Positions 11,632 through 24,691 of a DNA stretch of 64,000 nt are shown piece by piece. The first letter of the stretch is position 1. Each line of letters starts with the position of its first letter. Source of the DNA: Combretum micranthum (lineage: Eukaryota > Streptophyta > Magnoliopsida > Myrtales > Combretaceae); contig JAMXBD010000055.1 of assembly GCA_024138025.1 (NCBI GenBank), forward strand, positions 1,674,001 to 1,738,000, given 5' to 3'. The position numbers and the translations under genes are program-made. The notes beneath the pieces are model-generated. The model did not search any database, had not been told where the DNA came from, and saw only the letters and a list, made by a program, of their open reading frames with translations.

Positions 11632-14600
11632 TGTCACGACTCTGATATGGGGGCCTAACAGGATTTATCTAAAGCCATCATATCACGTGTGTACCCATAA
11701 CATGAGAGTCGTCTTGTATGTCAGAGTATACAAGACTCTATTTATTTATAAATGTTTATCATACAAATGATATAATATATTACAGTATTTCGACTATAGA
11801 ATCCAATTTTCCAATTTCCACCAAGATCGCAGAGAATCGGTATCCCCCACCAAATAGTGAAATTGGGTTTTAACTACAACTTACAAATTTCAATAATATA
11901 AAATTTATATTCTAAGTTTACAATATCTTATATCTCTATCTTCAATAGAGTTCGTTGGAGAAGCTCTCTTCACACATTCCTAGCCCAATTCCAGCTAGTA
12001 TTAGTCCTGCACAAAAACTGTAAGAGGGTGAGCGAACCACGGGCTCAGTGAGTTCATTCCTCACTACTACCGGTCACGCAAGTTATCAAACATTAATTAT
12101 ACACTCATGCAAATCTATCTACACACAATATGAATGCATACGTGATGAATGCAAGCAACACATCTATGGGGGTCCGGAACCATAGATGATGTAGATTTAC
12201 CTGTCTACATTTCAGTTGTCTCCCATACTTACCCGCATGGGACCCCTCGCCTTAATCGCACGAGGCTGTCCGGTGGTAGCATCCATCCAGACTCACCCAA
12301 TGCTTAACCGCCATTGGTAACAACAAATATTTCCCAACGTGTTCACGTGATTTACGCTGGTTAATATTTATATATATATATATATATATATAATGCCAAT
12401 TTAATAGCGATTTTTACTAACCATCACCAATCTATGGTGAATCAGGCAAGTAAACCCCAACTCAGGTAACATCTACTGCCAATACGAACCATCACCTATT
12501 AACGGTGAATCCGGCGGGTAGACCCCAACTCAGGTAACATCTATCGCCACGTGACTAGTGGACCCCGACTCAGGCAACATCCACTGTCACAACAATACTC
12601 AGAAATGTCCCATGCTCGTCTCATAAACTCTTTTGGTATAAATTCTTCCTTTTCAAGGATATAAAAACAACCTGGAATATTCCAAGTCGGATTTCTTTAA
12701 AAATACATTTTAAAATACTTTTGATTTCAATTTCGGGACATTTCCTACAAGGGGATCAAGCACATGCGATGAGTATATCCAATTAGTCTAGTCGAATTAT
12801 TATCTTTATCCATTTATTCAGGTGATCATGCAGATGATAACACTCACATCAATCAGTCATTCCATACAAGCAATACAATCAACATGACAGCAAACAGTAG
12901 CAATCACAAGCAAATAGTAGATCATCAGAATTCCCACACCTGTGGTTCTCGCTAAATTGTTGTATAAGCTACTGAAAGTCCGAAAATTGATCTATTTTCC
13001 TATGAAAGGAAATAACAAAGATTTATTATTGGATTATTTCTGTAAGAGAAGTTTTCCTATAATTTAAAGGTGTTGATCTCTATCGTCGGATATTAGACTA
13101 AGACCGTCATATTAATTACTATATCGTTAAATAATTTAATTGAATCCTCATAGATGTCTAATTATTCCGTGTCGGTGCTTGATATAGTTTTTATTAAGGT
13201 TTTAATCCCTATAGTAGAGAATATTTATCTGGATTTTGTTTCTCTTGATATCTATGTTTTAATTAAGGAGTTTGTCTTTTCCTTAAGTCCTATGCATTTA
13301 GTAGAAGATTTTTATTTAATAATTCTTTGCCTGTCAACCTTATCTGTCTCTTAAGTTAGTATTTTTATATATTTAGGGGTATATTCTAGTATCTATATCT
13401 TTCAAAAGTTATAAAAATTGTATGTAGATATATCAAATTTTTATTATACTTTAGTTTTATTTTTATTGCAAAACAAGCTAAGTGTAATACTATAATATTA
13501 TTAGTAATATTAGTATTGAAAAATCAATATTAGTATGAGTATTAAATACAATAATAACAACAATTTTCAGATAGCTAGTAAATAATATTATAAGCAACAA
13601 AAATAGAATTGATGATAGTATAAATGTAGTGACTTTAACGTAAAATAACAGTATTGGTAACTCTAATGAAAATATTAATAATACAGAATATTATAAACAG
13701 TAGTAATAATAGTGGTAATAATCAAACTATATCAATAGAAACAGCAGTAACCTTAGTTTTGGTTTATTGAGATTGAAAATTGAGTGAATTTCTATTTGCG
13801 ATTTCTTATTCATTTTAAATCCGATTTCGTTGTATAAATAGTCCATTTAGTAGTACTCGAAGAGTACTTTCTAGTAGTGGAGTTATTATCAAGAAAAGAT
13901 ATTTGTATAATTTTTAAATTTTTGAAACACATGCATAGATTTGAAGTGAATTCTAACAATTGTAGTCAAAACTTGTTTTGATGTTATCTAACTCATTTTT
14001 AGTTCGTTTTTGACGAATAAAGAGTCATTTTCATAGTATTTTCCGAGTACAATCCATTAGTGGTGTTATTTTTATCAAACAAGGTCATTAAGGGGACGAA
14101 AAAGACAATAACAGCCCGTTATGTTCGTACAAATCTGGCAGCAGTAATCTAAATTTTGTTTTTGTAATATCTAATTCGTTGCTTATCCGTTTATAGCAAA
14201 TAAATAGTCGATTTCATAGGATTTTTCATGTTTTTTCTATTGGTGGGGTCGTTTTTGGCTTAACTAAACACATCAATACAGTTTATTCCATCTTCCTAGG
14301 TATGCACATAAATCATCTAAATTTCAACTTAGCTTTGTTGTAGTTTAAGTGTGGTTTTGGTTTTTCCTTTCTAAGACTTGAATTTCTACACTTAAGAATC
14401 TTCAAGTTGATGTATTTATATACTAAATAATGTAAATAATATAAATATACTATTAGACTAATCTTGATAAATTTATAAGTCAAATTCTTATAAAAACATA
14501 ATGAGTATTTGAACTTAATGTAATTCTTACCTTGGTTGGATCATAGAATGACTTTAGCTCCTCACTCCTGATGAAATTAATAATCTAAAGAGAAAGGTTA

Positions 14601-15114
14601 GAAAGTTGAGTAACTAAGGAAATTTATCTAGCTAAACTAACATATATATCTATTTTATTTTCTTACCTTGTTGTGTCTAGATTCCAACTTGAATCTATGA
14701 TGAACTAAGGTTATCTAGCTTGCTCTTTGATGTTGTTTGGGTTAGTTAAAGTGGGGTTTCAATTGTGTTGATGAGTATTGATGTTTGGGTAGTGTTATAG
14801 GATCCAAACAAGGGATACACTTTTATTTTTGAAGTGTTGAAACAAGGTGAATAAGTGAGCAAGAAGGGGAATATATGAAATTCATGGTGGCTTTTTGGGG
14901 CAAAATTTTGGGTTGTGTTTGGGGAGATTTTGAGTTGGTTTTGTAGCCAACTTAAGCTTATATATGTATACAAATGTTAGGCTAAGTTTTGGAGGCTAAG
15001 GAAAGTATGTTGGTCTTGAAAAACTTGCAATTTACAGCTGGGAAATTCGCATACGATTTTAGCAGTTTGGAATGACGATTTTTGCTTCCTTTGTACAAAA
15101 TTTGTGGCTGATTC
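11632..15114 (-). mobile_element. LTR B2 (minus strand), 3' segment
   Basis: Read on the minus strand, this is the end of a family B LTR. The boundary TGTCACGAC at 11632 is the reverse complement of the GTCGTGACA end of copy B1. It matches 39900-43173 in reverse, including the three imperfect GATGTTACCTGAGT-type repeats (12430-12600 here) and a (TA)n run near 12370. It breaks at 15114 where the solo LTR A inserted, and resumes at 18540 and again at 34006. Confidence 0.85.
15110..15114. repeat. target site duplication GATTC (left)
   Basis: The five bases GATTC directly precede the TGTAAACC start of the solo LTR and are repeated directly after its terminal CA at 18540-18544. Confidence 0.9.
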
Positions 15115-15908
15115 TGTAAACCCCGGTATTCTCAGTAGTTAGGGAACCTCGGGAGTTGGAAGCAAAACCCTAATCCAGTCCAGTTTAAGTCTAGTGAGAG
15201 AAGCTTAGGAGCCCTAAATTCGGCTTTCCTTCGGTTTCATAATAAAAGAAGTTTTATAAAGTAAATGAATTTGAATTATTGTTCCAAAGCATAGTTTAAA
15301 CCTTTGAAAGTTTCAAATTCGGGAATTTTTCAATTCCGGGCCTTCCCGAGCTCAATTACGGAAAAGTGTGCTCCGGGACTACGAACTCAGAAAAATGTTC
15401 CGAAATATTCATTAGAACCGTAATTTTATAAGGATTCCAAAAATATCAATTTTATAATTTTCCGGGCTATAAAAATTACAGTTATAGCCTTTTCCCGTAT
15501 TTTCGTTACAACCGGTAAAGTAGATATCTTGTCTACCATTCACAAGTACAACCTACACTACATACTACCCATACCCTATTCTTACATCTTTACAACTACT
15601 CATTTCAATTTTCATTTCCAAGAATTTTTGTTTTCTATCTAATTATTACATTTATTGCATTTAATTACATAAAAATACAAATTTGTAAAAATTTCAAACT
15701 CTCTCTCTCACTCCTCCCTCTTGGTCGGTGCCCCCTCCCCCCTTTCACCCTCTCATTTGTTTTATTTTTGCTATTTTATTCAACTAAAAACCCTAATTTA
15801 TTCATATATGAGCTTTTTATTCTCTCTCTCTCCCATTTTCTCACTTGTCAAATTTTTTTCAAAAGAGAAAACCCTCTCTTCTTCCTTCATTGGTGTCGTG
15901 AGCATGCG

Positions 15909-15942
<34 letters not shown>

Positions 15943-18539
15943 TTCTCACTCTCACACATTCAACTCTTTTCCTCTTCATTTCTGCTTCTAATCTCCATTG
16001 GTATGTTGATTTCAAGCTTTGTTCTTCCTAAATCTTGCAATGGCAAAGCTATTCTTGTGTGTTCTCAGATTCAATCCCAATGAGCATATGCTAGGGACAT
16101 GAAAACACTTGTATAAGAATATCAAGCCATCACAAGATATGGATCTAGTGTTTAAATGAGTTTTTGTTGAGATATTATCTTGTTCATGCATGTAAAGTAG
16201 AGATATTGCATATATATTTATGTTCATGCCATGAGACTTATGATTCATGCATTATATTTAGTAGATCTAGTGTTTAGACATTCACATCTTCATCCACATT
16301 TATGTTCATGTGGTTATTTTAATTTTCATGCATGGATGATCATAAAAATGTAGCCTTGCCTATGTATAGATATGTTAGATGGTAGATCTTCATGTATAGA
16401 AAACAAGAAACTTGAAAAAGAAAGTATTTTGTTGGAAAAGCTTGGTTGAAAATTCGGATGATTTTGAAACCCTATTTTAAATACCACCAAAACCACTTTA
16501 AGACTCATATTTTTCATAGAAAATGGAAGGTATATGTAATAAATGTCCTTAAGGAATGATTTTCATGAGTTTAGATGAGTTTAGGCATGAGAAAAATGTA
16601 AAACAAGTAGTGGAGTTAGAATGAAAAATAATGATATATGGATTGATAATCAAATTCGTAATTTAGAATCATGCCTACATGAACACCTAGTATTTGAGTT
16701 TAAATTGGATTTTTTATGAGTTAAATGAAGTCCTTAGACAATAGATATAATGAGACTTCAATTTTTGATGCATTAAACAAGCTTTCTCCTAAAGAAAATG
16801 CAAGAAAAGGAAATTTACAAAATTCGGATTTTTGTAAGTAGCTTGTTTAAAAACATATTTACCCAATGAAAAATGTGGATTTTTATGCATAAATGAAGGT
16901 TATGATTAATATGGATGTTGAGAACTCATTTTCATTTAGATGGTAAGTAAATTCCAAGAATAAAATCATAAGAACCCTAGGGAATGTAAAGTTGGAAAAA
17001 TTTAGCTTTTCATAAGTGATCATTATGAAATTCTTAATAATTAGGAGTCCATGGGAGTTCATCATCAAAGATCATCAAAACCATGCACATATCGAGCTCA
17101 TTACATGATAGTCATATTAGGAACTCATTCATATACCATCTATACATGAATCATCAACTAGGAACATTTTTATCACATGCGAAACAATTTTTCGAAAAAA
17201 GAGAAGTTACGGAACAGATCTGATCCTACTGTTCGTGACCTTAATGTTTTCAAAACTTGAAAATAATATTATAATTGGATATATCTTTCGAAGTAGGTAG
17301 AGATCGATATAAAATTTGCGAAATTCCGAGTTAAAATGACCAAGTTATGGCCGTTTTAAATCAAGCTTCCGCAAATAGCGAGAATTCTGATTTCATGTAG
17401 TTTAGATGCATAGCTCAAATTAGTCTAGTGATGAGATTCTTATTAGGTTATTCTTATTTGGTAGGTGATCCCGAGCAAGACGACACTTTATCGCGCGATT
17501 ACTATTACTAAAAGATCGGCGTACCATGGCCGAGTGAGTACTGCTTCGGTTCTCAATTATTGCTTGTGATTGTACTGATAGTGGCACTAGTTGTTTAGGC
17601 AAAGATTAAAAAAAAAATGATTATGCATGATGGGGTATATGGGAATTATATACTTGTCTGTTGTTGATATGTGAAGTTGAATTTAAGGAATATCGAAACC
17701 GGGTGTTAAGCTGTTGCTTGTTTAGCTAGAATTTATATTGATTGTCTGCGAATAATTGTTGGTCACTTAAAAGAATTGAATTAATCTATATTCGACTTCA
17801 ATTATAATGGGATTCATTCATATCACAAAGGGGTGGAGCATTAGCATTGGTTGGTTTTTCGTGATCCATAAAATGAATATGTTGGTTAATCGTGATCCAT
17901 AAAACGAATTATTGTTTAGTTGACCGTGAGCTTAAACGGCGTCGTACTATAGGATTCGTTAATCTGCTAACCCGGGATGGAGGGCGCAAGTCCATCCACA
18001 TATGATTTCCGGCTGGTCATACGTTTGTTGAACTCATTTGATTGATGCATACATTTGCTTGATTAATCACTTGTTTGAATGAATTGTCTTAATTGTGATA
18101 TGGAAGTTCTTACTCACTAAGCTAGTTAGCTTACGCCCCCATAGTTTTTACTTATTGCAGCACGAGTTCATTTGGCTTAGACCGAGGCAAGCCACCGCTC
18201 AGGTACTGGAGATAGGAGTTTCTCATAGAAGTTTACTTCGATTTTGTATAGACTTCCGTTGGAAACTAAAGGACTCTGGATGACTGCAATGAACTTATTA
18301 TTATTTTGCGGGGGAATGCCCTTTAGATTTTGTTAAGCATACTTATGTGTTTTGGCTTATTATCTATGGCTAATGGATGCCACATTAAACTTCTTAACTC
18401 CATTGATTGCGTATTCTATTGTCGTAAAGGGACGCTTTACATCTATACAAGACTCCAGAAGGACTCGGATAGGGAATTCAAGAGTCTTATATAGTATGTG
18501 GCGGGTTGTTACGTTTAGGATACCCTATGGGACGTGACA
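15115..18539 (+). mobile_element. solo LTR, family A
   Basis: A 3425-bp LTR starting TGTAAACCCC and ending GGGACGTGACA, flanked by the perfect 5-bp duplication GATTC. There is no internal domain, PBS or PPT, so this is a solo LTR left by recombination between the two LTRs of a full insertion. It sits inside the minus-strand LTR B2: the host sequence on each side joins seamlessly once the insertion and one GATTC are removed. It is homologous to 1-4039. The short frames inside it (for example 15721-16083) are low-complexity readings of the CT and poly-C tracts, not genes. Confidence 0.93.
15909..15942 (+). repeat. 34-base poly-C tract
   Basis: An uninterrupted run of 34 cytosines lies in the solo LTR, just after a CT-rich region. 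The related LTR at 1-4039 has no such run at the matching place. It may be a true homopolymer expansion or a basecalling or assembly artefact. On the complementary strand it is poly-G, with quadruplex potential. Confidence 0.85.
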
Positions 18540-18544
18540 GATTC
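18540..18544. repeat. target site duplication GATTC (right)
   Basis: Right copy of the 5-bp duplication made by insertion of the family A element now present as a solo LTR. Confidence 0.9.
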
Positions 18545-19397
18545 CAAGGGGCTTTAATTGTGTTTGTTGGTAGTTAATTAAGGTTGTTTATGTGTGTAAA
18601 ATAGGGGCTCAAGTTACAAGAAAATCGGATAAAAATTCGTGTGAAAACAGAGGCTAAATTCCAAGTTTTCTGCTGCAGTTTATTTGTTGATGTTTTCCAG
18701 CTGGTTTGTATGGTTTTATGGTCAGACTTCCGTTGTTGTTTTCTAGCTAATAAATGGTGTTTGCAGTGTACATTTTGGGGCTTTTAATTTGTGCTCATTT
18801 AGTCAAAAATTTCAACTTAACTAAGTCTCTAAATTTTATAAAACAAAGCCGCAATTCCTTGTTTGAATTGGCTCCTGCTGTATCGTTCACGGTGGAAATT
18901 CAAGCTCCAAATACAACTGTTTTGTGACTTGTTTTGGCTGGAATTTTCGTTTATTTAATGTAGGATATATGTTGAGTTTTTGTATTAGTTTAGTGGTCAT
19001 TTTCGTATTGAAATTTGGTGTTCCAATTGGGTAAGTTTGACGTGAATTCCATCAAGGAGCAGCTTTGTTTGGTCATTTTGGAATTTGGGGAATTCAATTT
19101 GTGATCGTGCATTGCAGCCGAGAAAAAAAAATTGCTCTATGTCCTCTGTTTCATGTGATCTTCTCCTGTTGTGTAGTGGAAGCTTTTCCCCCTGTTCTAT
19201 ACGTGGAAGACTGCAACGAAAGGCTTTCAATTTTTGCTGCTCGTAGAGACCTCCTTTCCTTTTCCAACACGATACTGCTGCGCGTGGGGAACATTCTGTG
19301 CGTGGCAATTGGCTTCTGTTCCAGCATGAAGGTTGAAGAATTCGCAGCCTCCTCCTCTGTTCTTCTGCAGCCGTGAATTTATAATTTGTGCGTGGTG
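18545..19397 (-). mobile_element. LTR B2 (minus strand), middle segment
   Basis: This continues the minus-strand family B LTR between the two insertions. It matches 39000-39850 in reverse, for example the blocks for 'AATTAACTACCAAACAAACAC' and the CAG/CA-rich part. The 146-codon minus and 103-codon plus frames at about 18997-19437 overlap each other inside LTR sequence, partly running into the next LTR, and are not considered genes. Confidence 0.8.
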
Positions 19398-19402
19398 GAA
19401 TT
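19398..19402. repeat. target site duplication GAATT (left)
   Basis: GAATT immediately precedes TGTAAACC of the 5' LTR of element C and recurs immediately after the terminal TGACA of its 3' LTR at 34001-34005. Confidence 0.93.
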
Positions 19403-22400
19403 TGTAAACCTCGAAATTTTTCCACCATAGTATACAATAGTAAAATAGAAAACGTAGAATAGATAGTGAATTTAGAAACCGATAGAAATCCTAGAATAGA
19501 CTCATGATTTGTGATAAACCCATTCCTAGTTGAAAAACCCGAATAAAAATTTTCTTGACCTTAATAGATACAAAAACGAGATTTCGTATCTTGAACTGAT
19601 AATTCAAGATATAACTAGAAATAGTTTTAAAATTTCGAAACCGATAAGATACAGTTTATTTATAGAGCTTATCGGCATAAAACAATAGATTACAAATACA
19701 AATAGACACTAATACTAAACAATAACTATCAATTTAGATCTAAAAAGAAAATTTCAAACCTGCTGTTTTAATTGTTAGGAAATTCTAAATTTATTAGGAC
19801 TTGGTTCCTAATTTAATTCATCAAACTTGAAAATTTAACCACGTAAGTTAAAAATACTAAAAATAATTAATCGTGTGAAGTTTTAACTAAAAATTTGAAA
19901 ATACAAATAATTCAAAGTGTTGTAGTAACTTAGGTGAATTTTAACTCGATAAAACGTAAATATAACGAGTATAAATATACGCGAATAAGTTATATATATA
20001 TAAAAAAAGAGGAAGTCGGATTTTATATTTCAACCACCGTATGAAGAATTGAACGTAGAGCATGCAGCAGCAGCGGCAGAACAAAGGAATCCTTCACGCG
20101 CTGCAGGATGGTCGACCAGCTGAAGCCCCACGCGCACAACAATCCCCATTTGTCGCACGCGAGAAGCCAACCGAGCAGCTGGAATGCTTCCCGCGCACAG
20201 CAGAGGTCGAGTAGCCTCATCTCCATGCACGGTCAAGGCAATCCATTGAGCAGCAGCAGCACCAGCGGGTAACCTGCACACACACGTACAAGCAGCAGCA
20301 GTCTCCATTCCAGCGTACAGCAGCAAGCAGCAGGAGTCCACAGAGCATCAACTTCACACACACGCCTCACCAGCAGCAGCTCCACCACACACACACACAC
20401 CTCCCACACACACACACAACAAAGAGCTGGAAGCAGGGCACCTAGAAACAGAGCTCTGAGATTTCTTATCCGACTTTGATCCAAATTTGAGCCTCTAAAT
20501 TCAAAAGAAATTGACCCAAAACACTCCACATGTAATCAACAATAAATGAGGAGAATTTTAGCACACAAAGATAACCATAACCACTTCAAAGATCCATGCA
20601 AAAATCGGAGGAGAACAGCTGCAGCAGAGGAGAAAATTCAACAATTACAGCAACACACACCTCTAGATCTAACTCTGATTTTTGCAATATTCTTAGGCTT
20701 AAATGAGCTGATATTTTGACCATTAAACACCAATAACGAGCCTTCAAATGGACACTTCATACACCAAAATTAATGAGAAAATCGGATCCAAAGTTCGTTC
20801 AAAAATCAAGGTGGATTGTTCTAGAAATTTCAAACTTTCACACTTCAAACTTCAACAGATTTTGACCCGATTTTTACACAAGTTAATCTCTTATTTTTAC
20901 ACACATAAATAGCATTAATTAGCTGCCAAACAAACACCATTAAAGCTCTCAAAGATAGCCACAAAAATTGTCAAACACAAGTCAAATTTTGTATCCAACT
21001 TTGCAAAATCATGTAGAAAATCCTAGCTACATTTGTGGACATTTTTCAAGTCCAAAACCCATTCCATAGCCTCTAAAACTTAGTTTAGTCCTATTATAAG
21101 TATATAATCCTAAGTCAGACACAATTTGAGCTCATAAATTCCACAAAACACTCCAAAATCCCAGCTGCAACCACAAGTGCGTCCAGCACTTTTTACTTCC
21201 CTTTTTCCCTTACTACCTTCAACATAGAAGCTTTGGAACTTTGTGTGAAGCAACCATAAACCTTTAGCCTACTTCCATATCTTGCCTACACATTAAGCTC
21301 ATCAATAACAACCAAAACCGAATAAAAAATCCTAAGTTATCCTAGGGTTCAAGAGGAAGAAATTAGCTTGACAAGGTGAGAATATTTGATTTCATTAGTA
21401 AACTCCCGTTATAGTTAATGTGTTTAGTTAGAAACTCATCATCTAATCTTTGATTTAGGTTTAATTCTTGCTTTAAGAGGAAGTTGAACAACCTCCTTCC
21501 ATTCCAATCCAAGGTAAGTTCCAAACAAAATCTATCCTTGTTAAATTTGTGAATAGCCTTTAGGATGGATTATTGAGCATTGGAAGAAAGTTTTACGGTT
21601 GATAGAAGTTGCTAATCTATTGAGGAATTCAAATGGAGAGATGGATGATGTGTTGAGAATGCTTAGGTATTGTTGGAAAAGAAAAAACAACAACTTAGAA
21701 ATATTAGGAATATGGTAATAGTAAATTCGGATTTAAGGATAAAGTGGACAAAATAAGACTCAAACTTCTTCTAATCTAGTCTAAATGTATGTTTAAAGCT
21801 TCTAAGACCTTATATGAACATAAAGCTTGATAAAACAAGCTTTACAAGCATGATTAGAAGACCTATGTTACAAGAAAAATGTACGAACAAATTCATGAAA
21901 ATTATACATACCGAGACTTCTATAGGTTATGACGGAACTTAAGATATAAATTAAAGTTTAAATGGGATTCCCTAAAGTAATCCTCAAATCAAAAGAAACT
22001 TAAAAGAATCACACAATAGAAATTCCTTTCCTATAGGAATCAATACTTTAAGAAATCGATATAAACCATAGGAATAATACCAAATACCGATATAGGACAC
22101 TTAGACACTCATAGGAATTTAATTTTTATTTATAAATATTATTGACAAATACTTTATCCTAATAGGTAATTTCGATACTGTCGAGGATTTCCCGGTTGAT
22201 TACTACGACTGATCAATATGAGCAAGTGAGTAACTTAGACTTGTTACGTTGTTTGTGATTGTAGTATAGTTGCACTAAAATACAAAGATAATAATAATGA
22301 ACTCTCGTGTGTATGGGATTATGGGATTTGCCTGCTGTTTGTAATTACTTGTTTGATAAATGTTACTAATCAAAAGTGATAACGAATGGCTTGTGAAATT

Positions 22401-23404
22401 ACTATATGTAAAGCATGTTGAGTGTCTGAATGAAGTTGAACACTTATAACTGGACTAAAAATTATCGAACTCATAAATAAAATGGTGCATGCATAGCATG
22501 ATTTGCATATTCTGCATTATGTTTTTACGAATGCCTACTACGTGTTAGAATTTCGGTTCTCTGGTAATACTTGGTTTTTCTAGGCAGAGGCTATTAGTTC
22601 TACGCAAGTTTACCTTTGTTCTGTCGGTTCCATGGGAATTAACTGGTAACGAAGGACGCCGCCCATGGTATCGCTGTGAAATGTCTAACACTTAGTGGAG
22701 TTTCTAAGGCATAAAATCGGAAATGGGTGTTTAAAACATCATTAACATAAAGAGATAATAATTATGAGGATTGTGGATTTCCTATATGCTTCGTTTCTCC
22801 TGGGTAGGTGATTCAGGGATTGGTTCCTTCAACCTCAATGAGAGGGCGTAAATCTCCATCCCGTTTGGATTCCGGTTTGTCTAAGCTTGTAATTGTTCAT
22901 GTGTTTGATTGATGCATTACATATGATTGATAATAACTTGCTTATTATGATAAGTCTGGTTATTCACTGAGCCCGTGGTTATGCTCACACTCCTACAGTC
23001 CTTACAGGATGACACTTAAGCCTTGGTTGATGGCTTCTAGGAGCTTAGAGCCGGTATGATTCTAAAGCTGGAAGAGTTTTGGAAATAGGGAAAAGTAGTT
23101 TCTTTATTTATATGTATTAATTGATGTTAGTGCATCAATTTTATTATCTGAGAACTTAGATAGTTTTATGGTTTGTAATAGTTATTATTCAGACAGTAGC
23201 ACTCAATTATGGTATTGTGATTTTATTTACTTTCATCGTTTCTTATCACGTAACAAAAAAAATCCTGTTTTGTTGAACTCATGTCACTTTCCAAAGTAAT
23301 TCTAGTATTGATATGTGTATTTGATATCGTTTGGGTTATTCGACTATATCATTATATATATATATATATATATATTACTACTAGGATACTATTGGGGCGT
23401 GACA
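19403..23404 (+). repeat. 5' LTR of element C
   Basis: 4002 bp, starting TGTAAACCTC and ending GGGGCGTGACA. It is collinear with 29967-34000. It lacks about 50 bp of an AT-rich block that the 3' LTR has near 30540-30600. It includes a CAG/CA-rich block (about 20040-20470) and a (TA)n run near 23353-23374. The opposing open frames in the CAG/CA block recur in both LTRs but are low-complexity. Confidence 0.95.
19991..20005 (+). promoter_or_regulatory. candidate TATA box in LTR C
   Basis: TATATATATATAAAA lies just upstream of the GC-richer CAG/CA block. It recurs in the 3' LTR (about 30595-30608) and, reversed, in the minus-strand LTR at about 49098-49118. The position is conserved, but (TA)n runs are common here, so promoter function is an inference. 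Confidence 0.3.
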
Positions 23405-23412
23405 GATTTAGT

Positions 23413-23424
23413 TGGTATCAGAGC
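23413..23424 (+). other. primer-binding site (initiator Met tRNA)
   Basis: TGGTATCAGAGC, starting eight bases after the 5' LTR, is the standard plant complement to the 3' end of initiator methionine tRNA used to prime minus-strand cDNA synthesis. Confidence 0.95.
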
Positions 23425-23640
23425 TGTGGTTGCAAGTATAAGAAAAAGATGAAAATTACACAAAATCATAATTAGTATACATAATAGTAGTGGTAGAACT
23501 TATTTAAGATTAGTATGGATAGATTTAGGTAGAATTAAGAACCTAAAATAAAATCTATATGATTATCATTAGTCATGCAAATTTTATTTGTGGTGTAGGT
23601 TAATCCGGCAACCTGTTATGTGAAGTGGTTGGTTTTCAGT

Positions 23641-24598
23641 ATGCAACCTTCAAAAGCTTTAACTGATTACAGGCGAAGGTTGAGGGTCTTGGTGGAAGAC
23701 CTAGCATTGGCAGGCAATCCTAAAACATTGGATCAGATTTTAAGCAAATGGAGACATGGATTGAGGCCACTCTTTAGAGATTGGTTATTCCTGATGGAGA
23801 AAGCACACCCGAATCCAGGTTCTGCTATGGAACTAATTTATAGGTTTGAAAGGTTTGTTGGTAGGAATGGTGGAGCAGTAGAAATAGATAATGTAGCATT
23901 TGTAGTATCAATAAATTCCATGAGGCCGACTCTTCCAGATTTCAGGATATGGGAGTATATTAGCAAAGGTTAGATATATGCTCATGATTTTAGGGATGAT
24001 CATATGGGTGTACGTAATACTAACCCATGTACTGATGAGTGGATAATGTATTATCTTAGTAATTGCAAGTTTCATAAGGAAGTATTACAAAATCGACCTA
24101 CTATTATACCGATAGTTGAGCCCGATGCCGAGTGTCCTTGTGGTTTTTGTGATACTTTTTCTCATAATATTACTCAGGATACTGTATTACCAGTTAGTGG
24201 ACAGGAAAGGAGATCAACCAAAAGAGGAGTAGCCAATATTGATTTGGAAGAAAATACTAACAGGACAAAGAAGACCAGGATAGGGAGTACTGCGTCAGTT
24301 CCACAAGTATTATAATTCTTGGATTCCACACGCAGTACTTTTAGCAATATATAGTACATGGAAGGGAACGCCACATGGAGGATGGATATGTGGTGAGGAT
24401 ACAGTGTTAGTACATGAGAGCAAACCAGCTCCAAGGACACAAGGAGTACAGCTTGAGGGATCTGAGCTTAGTTTAGCTCCAATTGGATAGCATGTTGAGA
24501 TCCACGAGTTGAGCAGTAGCGACTCCAGTGATCAGGACGAGTACCCACAGTTGGATGCCCGAGATAAGGGCAAGAGACCACTTTACCCTACCCCCTAG
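23641..24598 (+). pseudogene. extra open reading frame between PBS and gag, unknown function
   Basis: One long reading frame runs from an ATG at 23641 (MQPSKALTDYRRRLRVLV) to 24315 with a single in-frame stop (TAG at 23971). The same protein-like character then continues in the next frame from 24302 to a stop at 24596-24598, with one more internal stop near 24488. The product would be about 320 residues. The N-terminal half is Arg/Leu-rich and amphipathic. The middle has a Cys cluster, CPCGFCD, followed by a Lys/Arg-rich stretch. A block with SWIPHAVLLAIYSTWKG follows, then an acidic Ser/Asp segment and a basic end, GKRPLYPTP. I do not recognise the family. It lies where Ogre-type elements carry an extra ORF, but it is clearly separate from the gag that starts 480 bp later. 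It could be an accessory retroelement gene or captured host sequence. Confidence 0.6.
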
Positions 24599-24691
24599 AG
24601 AGTTTTAGTGGAAAGAATGTTGTTTTATGTGATGTAAATAGACTAAATATGTATGACTTATGGTGATGCTCTTTTGATGATCTAGTAGATA

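Noticed and set aside
15721..16083. 120- and 87-codon frames with long proline runs
   Set aside because: The prolines are the translation of the poly-C tract, and the frames lie inside a solo LTR.
18997..19437. 146-codon minus-strand frame
   Set aside because: It overlaps a 103-codon plus-strand frame and crosses from LTR B2 into the 5' LTR of element C, so it cannot be an ancestral gene.
20023..20529. Overlapping long minus-strand frames in the 5' LTR of element C, repeated at 30623-31014 and, in the other orientation, at 48423-49121
   Set aside because: They arise from a CAG/CA-rich low-complexity block without stops in several frames at once. Composition is skewed (Cys, Leu, Ala, Val) and there is no family signature; conservation is explained by LTR homology.
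23340..23375. (TA)n runs at 12370, 23350, 33950, 49098 and 58600 as regulatory sites
   Set aside because: Simple AT microsatellites are common in this composition; only the position shared among LTRs near 19991 was kept, at low confidence.
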